DNA from: Alphaproteobacteria bacterium | GTDB taxonomy: Bacteria > Pseudomonadota > Alphaproteobacteria > Sphingomonadales > Sphingomonadaceae | Direction: 5' to 3' | Length of the DNA stretch: 7,222 bases | Assembly (NCBI GenBank): GCA_018828205.1 | Contig: JAHJWA010000202.1 | Coordinates: forward strand, 1-7,222 | Shown here: in pieces, positions 1 to 5,723 of the stretch | Numbering within the stretch: position 1 is the stretch's first letter | How the letters are laid out: each line of letters opens with the position of its first letter | Notes under the pieces: model-generated | What the model was told of the DNA's origin: nothing | What the model saw: only the letters and a program-made list of their open reading frames with translations | Databases searched by the model: none | Position numbers and translations under genes: made by a program

Positions 1-2
1 AT

Positions 3-521
3 GTCCGCCAGCGCACGCAGGACCTGCTCACGCAGATGGCGGTCAGCGTGCAGGGCTATCTCGCGCTCGACCTTGTGAAGAAGAACAATGTCGAGCTGGT
101 CAAGGGCGTCGATCGCGCCAGCACCACCACCGTGGGCGCGCTGCGCACCGCGGTGACGGTGGCCGAGGCGATGACCAACCAGCGGCTGGTGCTGGGCCAG
201 ATCACCGCGCTCAACGAGACCACCGCAGGCATCATCGATTCCACCAGCACCATGCTGCGCGACCAGACCGGCAAGATCCACGAACAGGCCGCGGCCAGCA
301 CCATCCCGCTCGAGACGCTCCAGCGCGCCTTCCAGAACATCTACGACACGATGGACGAGGTCGACCAGTTCAAGCTGCGCGCGCTCGATTCGATGAAGCA
401 GACGGTCAATGTGCTCTCCGACGAGATGGAGAAGTCGAAGGGCTATATCGCGCGCGCCGAAGGCCAGGCCCAGGCGCAGAAGCAGGTCTCGGAATCGAGC
501 CTGCTGAGCATCGAAGATTGA
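3..521 (+). CDS. telA: TelA/KlaA-family toxic anion resistance protein, 3' part (partial)
   Basis: This is the C-terminal part, 172 residues, of a TelA-family protein; the reading frame is open to the left edge, so the true start lies outside the window (the family is usually near 390 residues). The segment RQRTQDLLTQMAV followed by VQGYLALDLVKKNN and ELVKGVDRASTTT is the characteristic conserved core of TelA. The rest is predicted to be almost entirely alpha-helical and ends in a charged Q/A/E-rich tail. TelA proteins are linked to tellurite and other toxic-anion or envelope-stress tolerance, but their biochemical role is not settled. The gene is followed after 16 bases by an XpaC-like membrane protein, a common TelA partner, which suggests joint transcription. 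The internal ATG at 36 is not the start because homology continues upstream of it. Family call is confident; substrate is unknown. Confidence 0.9.
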   Translation, partial: VRQRTQDLLTQMAVSVQGYLALDLVKKNNVELVKGVDRASTTTVGALRTAVTVAEAMTNQRLVLGQITALNETTAGIIDSTSTMLRDQTGKIHEQAAASTIPLETLQRAFQNIYDTMDEVDQFKLRALDSMKQTVNVLSDEMEKSKGYIARAEGQAQAQKQVSESSLLSIED

Positions 522-525
522 GCGC

Positions 526-532
526 GGGAGAG
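526..532 (+). promoter_or_regulatory. Shine-Dalgarno sequence supporting a TTG start
   Basis: GGGAGAG lies 5 to 7 bases before the TTG at 538. The downstream frame has no other Met codon until about residue 69, inside the first membrane helix, so this site decides the TTG start of the XpaC-like gene. Confidence 0.6.
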
Positions 533-537
533 ACCTC

Positions 538-1320
538 TTGAGCGATCTGACCCGCAACAGCGACCGGCTGATCGAGGAAGCCCGAATTTTGCGCGACGAC
601 AACCGTTCGGGCGGGCGCCACCGGCGCGCGGTGTCGATCGGCAAGGGTTCGGCGGCGGCCAAGCAAAAGCACTGGATCGCCAAGATCCGCAACATCGTCA
701 TCGCGCTGTTCGCGATCTGGGTGGCGGCGGGCGTGCTCGGCATGGTGCTCGACGGCATCGGCTTTGCGGGGGTGATGACGCTGGTGCTTGCCAGCGTGGT
801 CGCGATCGCCGTGCTGGGCAAGTTTCCCAGGATGAAGACTCCCAGGCGCGCGGACATCAACAAGGGCGATGTCCAGCAGATGGTCAGCCGCACCGAATTG
901 TGGCTCGAGGCGCAGCGCCCGGCGCTGCCCCCGCCCGCCGTTACCCTGGTCGACCAGATCGGGGTCCAGCTCGACGGGCTCGGGCTGCAGCTCGACGGGC
1001 TCGACCAGCAGCATCCCAAGGCGCGCGAAATCCGCGCGCTGGTGGGCGAGCAATTGCCCGAGATGATCGACAGCTATCGCCGCATCCCGGTGCAGTTGCG
1101 CCGCGAGGTGCGGATGGGGGGCACCCCCGACCAGCAGCTGACCGACAGCCTCGGCAAGATCAGCGGCGAGATCGACTCGATCACCCGCCAGCTGGCCGAG
1201 GGCTCGCTCGACGATCTGGCGATCAAGCATCGCTTTCTCGACTACAAGTTCGGCGAAGGCGCCGCGACCTCGCCCGAGCTCGAGCACAGTTCCACTCCCA
1301 AACCCACCGGAGCCCCTTGA
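538..1320 (+). CDS. XpaC-like two-TM membrane protein (5-bromo-4-chloroindolyl phosphate hydrolysis family)
   Basis: A 260-residue protein starting at TTG. Residues 1-50 are polar and basic (cytosolic). Two hydrophobic segments at about 52-71 and 74-94 are separated by a very short turn (LDGIG), forming a membrane hairpin. Residues 95-235 are a soluble, mostly helical domain containing a duplicated QLDGL heptad (residues 144-155). The tail after about 238 is Ser/Thr/Pro-rich and looks disordered. The hairpin-plus-helical-domain layout and the position just after telA fit the XpaC family, named for a Bacillus phenotype and not for a proven enzyme; no catalytic motif is visible. The likely role is with TelA in envelope or stress tolerance (inference). 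The stop codon overlaps the ATG of the next gene. An alternative label is simply a conserved membrane protein of unknown function. Confidence 0.75.
   Translation: MSDLTRNSDRLIEEARILRDDNRSGGRHRRAVSIGKGSAAAKQKHWIAKIRNIVIALFAIWVAAGVLGMVLDGIGFAGVMTLVLASVVAIAVLGKFPRMKTPRRADINKGDVQQMVSRTELWLEAQRPALPPPAVTLVDQIGVQLDGLGLQLDGLDQQHPKAREIRALVGEQLPEMIDSYRRIPVQLRREVRMGGTPDQQLTDSLGKISGEIDSITRQLAEGSLDDLAIKHRFLDYKFGEGAATSPELEHSSTPKPTGAP
967..1003 (+). repeat. In-frame 21-bp-period direct repeat in the XpaC-like gene
   Basis: A perfect 16-base repeat (CAGCTCGACGGGCTCG) occurs at 967-982 and again at 988-1003. The 21-base period equals seven codons, so the protein reads QLDGLGL-QLDGLDQ, two consecutive heptads. 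This looks like a small in-frame duplication within a coiled-coil-like helix. Confidence 0.8.
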
Positions 1321-1622
1321 TGCGCGTCCCCATCGCCCACGACCTGCCGCGCGAGGAAGTGCGCCGCCGCCTGCGCGAACGCAGCCCGGAAATCGCCAGC
1401 TTCGTCCCCGGCGGCATTGCCGATGTCACCACCGCCTGGCCCGACGAGGACCATATGACGCTCGGCGTGCGTGCGATGGGGCAGGGGATCGACGGCCAGG
1501 TCATCATCGAGGACCATCAGGTGGTGTTCGAGGTCAATCTGCCCCTGGCCCTCTCCTTCGTCGAACCGATGGTGGCAGGCGCGATCCGCGACAAGGGCCA
1601 GAAACTCCTCGCCAAGACATAG
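1320..1622 (+). CDS. Polyhydroxyalkanoic acid system family protein (PHA granule-region family)
   Basis: A 100-residue protein resembling the PHA_gran_rgn / polyhydroxyalkanoic acid system family. The N-terminal half has a basic helix (EEVRRRLRER, 12-21). The C-terminal half has the family pattern: Trp40, an acidic strand, then MGQGIDGQVIIEDHQVVFEV (53-72) followed by LPLALSFVEP and a C-terminal helix ending in KGQKLLAKT. Members are small conserved proteins named from neighbouring PHA genes; molecular function is not established, and no pha synthase or depolymerase gene is in this window. The ATG overlaps the upstream stop (TGATG), with GGAG at 1309-1312 seven bases before it, so it is probably translationally coupled to the XpaC-like gene. 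Length fits the family. Confidence 0.78.
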   Translation: MRVPIAHDLPREEVRRRLRERSPEIASFVPGGIADVTTAWPDEDHMTLGVRAMGQGIDGQVIIEDHQVVFEVNLPLALSFVEPMVAGAIRDKGQKLLAKT

Positions 1623-1624
1623 CG

Positions 1625-1659
1625 GCGCGCCGTCTGCGCCAGCGAGCGTTGCGGCGCGC
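1625..1659 (+). terminator. Possible hairpin terminator after the telA cluster
   Basis: Eight-base GC arms GCGCGCCG (1625-1632) and CGGCGCGC (1652-1659) are separated by 19 bases and lie just after the stop at 1622. The arm is followed by GATTTAT, not a real T-run, so intrinsic termination would be weak. A short palindrome CGGCGCGCCG at 1623-1632 competes for the same bases. In GC-rich DNA such symmetry can be chance. Confidence 0.3.
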
Positions 1660-1667
1660 GATTTATC

Positions 1668-1692
1668 GGAACCGATCCGCACCAGAAGCGCT
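1668..1692 (+). promoter_or_regulatory. Weak EcfG-type (general stress response) promoter candidate before bphO
   Basis: GGAAC at 1668-1672 is followed after 16 bases by CGCT at 1689-1692, compared with the alphaproteobacterial EcfG pattern GGAAC-N16/17-CGTT (one mismatch in the -10). It would give a leader of about 80 bases before the heme oxygenase ATG. The GGAAC also sits inside the near-palindrome ATCGG-AA-CCGAT (1665-1676). A competing sigma70-like -35 (TTGACG, 1739-1744) has no convincing -10. Low confidence: GGAAC also occurs by chance elsewhere in the window. Confidence 0.2.
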
Positions 1693-1700
1693 TCAACCCG

Positions 1701-1721
1701 TCGCACACCGCAGGCGTGCGA
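1701..1721 (+). repeat. Inverted repeat in the bphO leader region
   Basis: TCGCAC (1701-1706) and GTGCGA (1716-1721) are perfect six-base inverted arms around a nine-base loop. The element lies 57 bases before the heme oxygenase ATG. It could be an operator half-site pair or an mRNA hairpin; it has no T-run, so it is unlikely to be an intrinsic terminator. The symmetry is seen directly; a function is not. Confidence 0.4.
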
Positions 1722-1764
1722 TCTAGGGTCCTCTGGCATTGACGTCGTCCGGTTCCCTTGTTTT

Positions 1765-1771
1765 GGGGAAG
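1765..1771 (+). promoter_or_regulatory. Shine-Dalgarno sequence fixing the bphO start
   Basis: GGGGAAG ends seven bases before the ATG at 1779. It lies downstream of the alternative in-frame TTG at 1758, so it supports the ATG and a 190-residue heme oxygenase. Confidence 0.65.
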
Positions 1772-1778
1772 CACTGCC

Positions 1779-2351
1779 ATGCCATCGACACGCGACACCA
1801 TTCGCTCGGGCGACACCACGCTTCGCCGGGTCCTGAAGCGCGAGACGCGCGATTCGCACGACCGGCTCGATGCGGCGATGGGCGACTGGCCGGTGGGCTC
1901 GGTCGAAGGCTACGCGCTGTTCCTGCAGACCCAATACCGGTCGCGCGAACCGATCGAGCGCTGGATCGCGCAGGCTCTCCCCGCCGACGAAGCCCCGCCC
2001 GCGCAGGCGCCGCTGATCGCGCGCGATCTGGCCGAACTCGGGGTCGCGCTGCCCGAAACCGGCGATTTCGCGCTGCCCGAGGGGGCCGATCCGATCGGCC
2101 TGGTCTGGGCGCTGGCGGGTTCATCGCTGGGCAACCGCAGCATGCTACGCCAACGTCAGAAAACCGGCGCGGTCGGGCCGGAGCGTTTCCTCTCCGACAC
2201 CGCCATGACCGAATTCTTCACCCGGCTGCGCGCGCGCATCGAGCGCCCCGCTTCCGACGCGCTCGCGGGGCCCGCCGTGGCCGGAGCGAAAGCCGTCTTT
2301 GCGGCCTTTATCGCCGCCCTGCCCGATCAGACCCGGAACGCCGATACATGA
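1779..2351 (+). CDS. bphO: Biliverdin-producing heme oxygenase (bacteriophytochrome-associated)
   Basis: A 190-residue member of the heme oxygenase superfamily, which oxidatively opens heme to biliverdin, CO and Fe2+ in the cytosol. The N-terminal pattern LRRVLKRETRDSHDRLD (15-31) matches the proximal-helix signature LRxxTxxxHxxLD, with His27 as predicted heme iron ligand. The segment WALAGSSLGNRSML (110-123) matches the glycine-rich distal helix (GSxLG) that lies over the heme. Length is typical of BphO-type enzymes. The stop overlaps the ATG of the bacteriophytochrome gene (ATGA), so the enzyme is made with the photoreceptor that needs its product. The start is ATG 1779, supported by a good ribosome binding site. 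Overall similarity to textbook HO is modest, as is usual for alphaproteobacterial members; the phytochrome neighbour makes the assignment strong. Confidence 0.88.
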   Translation: MPSTRDTIRSGDTTLRRVLKRETRDSHDRLDAAMGDWPVGSVEGYALFLQTQYRSREPIERWIAQALPADEAPPAQAPLIARDLAELGVALPETGDFALPEGADPIGLVWALAGSSLGNRSMLRQRQKTGAVGPERFLSDTAMTEFFTRLRARIERPASDALAGPAVAGAKAVFAAFIAALPDQTRNADT

Positions 2352-4915
2352 ACCAACCACTCCGCCCCGTCGACTTGACCAATTGCGACCGCGAGCCGAT
2401 CCACCGGCTCGGCATGATCCAGGATTTCGGCGCGCTGCTGGCGCTGACGGGCGACTGGATGGTTGCCCACCGTTCGGCCAATTTCGCCGCGCTTCTGGCG
2501 CTCGAGGCGCTGCCCGAACCGGGCGATCCGGTGGGAACTCTGTTCGGCGCCGAAGCGATCGCGCAGCTGTCCAAGGCGGTCTCGCTGCTGATCGAGCCCG
2601 ACGATGTCGAACGCCTCTTCGATATCGACCTGACCGGCGACGGCCGCGCCTACGATTGCGCGCTGCACACCAGCGACGGGCTGACCATCATCGAGATCGA
2701 GCCGCATTCGGGCGATCACATCGACCGCCAGTTGCGGCTGGTCCAGCCGATCCTGCGCCAGCTCGAGAAGGCCGGCGACCTGATCGCGCTGTGCCAGACC
2801 GCGGCCGAACAGCTGCGCGGCCTGCTCGAATTCGACCGGGTGATGGTCTACCGCTTCCGCCCGGACGAGAGCGGCGAAGTGGTCGCCGAATCGCTCGCCG
2901 AAGGAACCGACAGCTTCCTCGGGCTCAACTACCCGCGCACCGACATCCCGCAGCAGGCGCGCGAGCTCTATATCCGCAACCGCTTCCGGATCATCAGCGA
3001 CGTCCGCGCCGCGCCGGTCCCGATCGAGCCCGGCCTGGGCGAGGATGGCGAGCCGCTCGACCTGTCGCTGAGCACGCTGCGCTCGGTCTCGCCGGTGCAT
3101 ATCGAATATCTCACCAATATGGGGGTCGAGGCCTCGCTCTCGATCTCGATCGTCGTCGGCGGCAAATTGTGGGGCCTCTTCGCCTGCCATCACTACGCCC
3201 CGCGCGTGCTGCCCTACACCCTGCGCACCGGCGCCGAGCTGTTCTCCGAACTGTTCTCGCTCGCGGTCGAGCGCACGCTGGGGCGCCAGCAGACCGAACT
3301 GGTCGTGGTGGGGCGCGAGTTGCACGACCGGCTGATGCGCGCGGTGGTCGGCGGACAGTCGGTGATCGAGGCGCTGCCGACGCTGCGCCCCATCATCCAG
3401 CGCTCGCTGCCGCACGATGGCATCAGCGCCTATGTCGAGGGCACCTACCAGGCGATCGGTTCGGCCCCGACCGAGGAGGAGTTCCACGCTCTCAGGCCGC
3501 AGCTCAACGCCGCCGCGCCGAGCCGGGTCATCGCCAGCCAGCAATTGTCCGAGCGCTTCGACACCGCGCTGGCCTTCGCCGACCGCGCGGCGGGCGCGCT
3601 GATCATCCCGGTCTCGCGCAGCCCGCGCGACTATGTGGTGCTGTGGCGCCGCGAATTGCAGCAGACGGTCAACTGGGCGGGCAACCCCGACAAGCCGGTC
3701 GAGCCCGGCCCCGATGGCGACCGGCTCTCGCCGCGGCGCAGCTTCGCCAGCTGGAAGCAGACCGTCAGCGGGCGCAGCGCCGACTGGACCGAGAGCGAGC
3801 TGCGGCTGGCGGAGAACCTGCGGGTCACGCTGATCGAGGTGATCCTGCGGCTGACCGACGAGGTCGCCGCCGAGCGCGCCAAGGCGCAGCAGCAACAGGA
3901 ACTGCTGATCGCCGAACTCAACCACCGGGTGCGCAACATCCTCAACCTCATCCGCGGGCTGATCAACCAGTCGCGCCACGATGCGGTGTCGATCGACGAA
4001 TTCGCCGGGCTGGTCGGCGGACGGATCAACGCGCTGGCCGCGGCGCATGACAACATCACCCGCCAGAACTGGTCCCCCGCCTCGCTGCGCGAGCTGATCG
4101 AGACCGAGGCGGAAGCCTATGTCAGCGGCAAGATGGACCGCGTGCGGATCGCCGGCGACGACGCGATGGTCGCGCCCGAGGCCTACACCGTGCTGGCCCT
4201 GGTGATCCACGAGATGATGACCAATTCGGCGAAATACGGCTCGCTCTGCGACCGCAGGGGCTCGCTCGAGATCGAGGTCGATTGCGACGACGGCGGCATG
4301 ACGCTGCGCTGGAAGGAACGCGGCGGGCCGCCGGTCAAGCCGCCCGAGCGCCGCGGCTTCGGCAGCACGATCATCGAGAAGTCGATCCCCTTCGAGCTCA
4401 ACGGCCGCGCGCAGCTCGACTACCGGCTGAGCGGAGTCGAGGCGGAATTCTGGGTGCCCGGGCGCTTCGTCACCTGCCGCGAGGCGGACGATGCGCAAAC
4501 CCCGGCCCGGGGCGCGGGGGCCAGGCCGCGCGACAAGGGCGGCGACACGCTGGCATCGGCGATCGGTTCGATGCTGCTGGTCGAGGACAGCATGATCATC
4601 GCGCTCGACACCGAGGAAAACCTGCGCGATCTCGGCGTCGAGACGGTCACGGTACAGAGCTCGGTGGGCGCGGCGCTCGATGCGATCGAGAAAAACCGCT
4701 TCGATCTGGCGCTGCTCGACTTCAATCTCGGCACCGAGTCGAGCGAGCCGGTGGCCGAGCGGCTCAAGGCGCTGGGCGTGCCCTTCTGGCTCGCGACCGG
4801 CTATGGCGAAATGGCGGACAAGCTGGAGGAAATGGGCGCCTCGGGGCTGCTGGTCAAACCCTATGGCCGCGAGGAGCTGGCGCGGATCCTGACCGAGTTC
4901 GAGGCGCGGGGCTAG
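2348..4915 (+). CDS. bphP: Bacteriophytochrome: PAS-GAF-PHY photosensor, HWE histidine kinase, C-terminal receiver
   Basis: An 855-residue cytosolic red/far-red photoreceptor kinase. PAS (about 10-115) carries the biliverdin-binding Cys13 in LTNCDREPIH. GAF (about 130-300) has Tyr168, PRTDIP with Asp199, His251 in SPVHIEYL and His281 in ACHH, the counterparts of known chromophore-pocket residues. PHY (about 315-490) has the tongue motifs WAGNPDKP and PRRSF (462-466). The kinase is of the HWE family: phosphoacceptor His526 in ELNHRVRN, N-box HEMMTN (621-626), WKE (655-657) and a glycine-rich GFGS. A Pro/Arg/Gly-rich linker (about 714-737) leads to a receiver (742-855) with acidic pair Glu746/Asp747, phosphoacceptor Asp791, Thr817 and Lys837. 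The ATG overlaps the bphO stop; a weak GGAA at 2335-2338 suggests translational coupling. The architecture matches Agrobacterium Agp2-type phytochromes. Unusual are MIQDFG instead of IQPxG in PAS and PRTDIP instead of PASDIP. The last 62 bases overlap the opposite-strand manA. Confidence 0.95.
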   Translation: MNQPLRPVDLTNCDREPIHRLGMIQDFGALLALTGDWMVAHRSANFAALLALEALPEPGDPVGTLFGAEAIAQLSKAVSLLIEPDDVERLFDIDLTGDGRAYDCALHTSDGLTIIEIEPHSGDHIDRQLRLVQPILRQLEKAGDLIALCQTAAEQLRGLLEFDRVMVYRFRPDESGEVVAESLAEGTDSFLGLNYPRTDIPQQARELYIRNRFRIISDVRAAPVPIEPGLGEDGEPLDLSLSTLRSVSPVHIEYLTNMGVEASLSISIVVGGKLWGLFACHHYAPRVLPYTLRTGAELFSELFSLAVERTLGRQQTELVVVGRELHDRLMRAVVGGQSVIEALPTLRPIIQRSLPHDGISAYVEGTYQAIGSAPTEEEFHALRPQLNAAAPSRVIASQQLSERFDTALAFADRAAGALIIPVSRSPRDYVVLWRRELQQTVNWAGNPDKPVEPGPDGDRLSPRRSFASWKQTVSGRSADWTESELRLAENLRVTLIEVILRLTDEVAAERAKAQQQQELLIAELNHRVRNILNLIRGLINQSRHDAVSIDEFAGLVGGRINALAAAHDNITRQNWSPASLRELIETEAEAYVSGKMDRVRIAGDDAMVAPEAYTVLALVIHEMMTNSAKYGSLCDRRGSLEIEVDCDDGGMTLRWKERGGPPVKPPERRGFGSTIIEKSIPFELNGRAQLDYRLSGVEAEFWVPGRFVTCREADDAQTPARGAGARPRDKGGDTLASAIGSMLLVEDSMIIALDTEENLRDLGVETVTVQSSVGAALDAIEKNRFDLALLDFNLGTESSEPVAERLKALGVPFWLATGYGEMADKLEEMGASGLLVKPYGREELARILTEFEARG

Positions 4916-5723
4916 GCCCCCCGACCACCAGGCAGCGCTGGCTGGCCGTGAAATCCACCGCGTCGAGCGATGGTGCCACCGCGCTCTCGCCCGGACCGAC
5001 GGTGACCCCGCCGGCCGCGAGCCAGCCTTCGAGCGGGATGATTTGGCACGCGCCATGATGCGCGGCGTGCAGGGCCTCGCCCGGCCTGCCGACCAGCTGG
5101 TCGACGCGGAAATGCGGGCCATCGACCAGGCAGGCATTCGCACCCGGATCGATCCGGCGGTGCAGATCGCGGCGATAGACGTCGCCCGCAGCCACCGCGA
5201 GCGCCTGGTCGAGATGCAGCTCGCGCGGGCGACCGTAATCGAACAGGCGATAGGTAATGTCGCTGTTCTGCTGCACCTCGATCAGCGATATCCCGGCGCC
5301 GATCGCATGGACCGTGCCCGCTGGCAGGTAGAAGAAATCCCCCGGCGCGGCATCGTGCCAGACAAGCCGCTCGGCGATCGAGCCGTCGAGCGCCGCAGCA
5401 CGCATTTCCTCGCGCGTGATGGCCCGGTCGAAGCCGATCGCCAGCCGCGCTCCGGGCTCGGCATCGACCACCAGCCAGCATTCGTCCTTCCCGGGCACGC
5501 CCTCTCCGGCCTCGCCCGCGCGCGGGTGGACCTGGACCGAGAGCCGCTCGCTGGTGAAGAGATATTTGACCAGGATGTCGGACAGCAAGGGTCCCGGCTC
5601 GAACCAGATTTCGCCCACGGGCCCACTCTCGACGCGGGCGAAAGGTGTGGGCAGACGGGTGCGGCCCCAGACCTTTGCAATGCTGCGCGTGGCGAGACGG
5701 GGATCATCCCTGCGGGCGCTCAT
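4854..5723 (-). CDS. manA: Mannose-6-phosphate isomerase, class I (short form)
   Basis: A 289-residue cupin-fold enzyme interconverting fructose-6-phosphate and mannose-6-phosphate, the entry to GDP-mannose. Zinc-site motifs of class I isomerases are present: Gln64 and His66 in VQVHP, Glu81 in GKDECW, and His139 in LPAGTVHAIG. These are followed by the conserved stretch IEVQQNSDITYRLFDYGR (148-165). GEIWFE at 38-42 is also typical. Length is that of the short bacterial form without the helical insertion. The ATG overlaps the stop of the guanylyltransferase gene (ATGA) and there is no strong ribosome binding site, so it is probably translationally coupled. Odd point: residues from about 270 on, a Pro/Ser/Arg-rich tail, are encoded entirely antisense to the 3' end of bphP and look like a non-conserved extension reached by missing an earlier stop. 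Confidence 0.9.
   Translation of the reverse strand: MSARRDDPRLATRSIAKVWGRTRLPTPFARVESGPVGEIWFEPGPLLSDILVKYLFTSERLSVQVHPRAGEAGEGVPGKDECWLVVDAEPGARLAIGFDRAITREEMRAAALDGSIAERLVWHDAAPGDFFYLPAGTVHAIGAGISLIEVQQNSDITYRLFDYGRPRELHLDQALAVAAGDVYRRDLHRRIDPGANACLVDGPHFRVDQLVGRPGEALHAAHHGACQIIPLEGWLAAGGVTVGPGESAVAPSLDAVDFTASQRCLVVGGPSPAPRTRSGSAPAPRGHRV

Noticed and set aside
1758..1778. Alternative TTG start of the heme oxygenase seven codons upstream
   Set aside because: The GGGGAAG ribosome binding site lies downstream of this TTG and is correctly spaced for the ATG at 1779.
406..1934. Long minus-strand frames opposite the telA cluster and the bphO gap
   Set aside because: His/Arg/Ala-rich shadow translations with no homology features, opposite genes with recognisable domains and ribosome binding sites.
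2335..2339. GGAAC just before the bphP ATG as a second EcfG -35
   Set aside because: No CGTT-like element follows at 16-17 bases, and the site would lie within an overlapping gene pair; it probably only serves as a weak ribosome binding site.
1739..2347. The bphP frame stays open upstream through bphO, suggesting an N-terminal extension
   Set aside because: The upstream translation is low-complexity Arg/Ala-rich and lies in the wrong frame of a good heme oxygenase gene; the ATG at 2348 places Cys13 where bacteriophytochromes have it.
2299..4050. A 583-codon plus-strand frame inside bphP
   Set aside because: Arg/Pro/Ala-rich out-of-frame translation without recognisable motifs, caused by high GC.
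2327..5143. A 938-codon open frame on the minus strand opposite bphP
   Set aside because: Composition is that of a GC-rich shadow (Arg/Ala/Asp/Gln-rich, no family motif), while the plus strand has unmistakable phytochrome and kinase motifs throughout.
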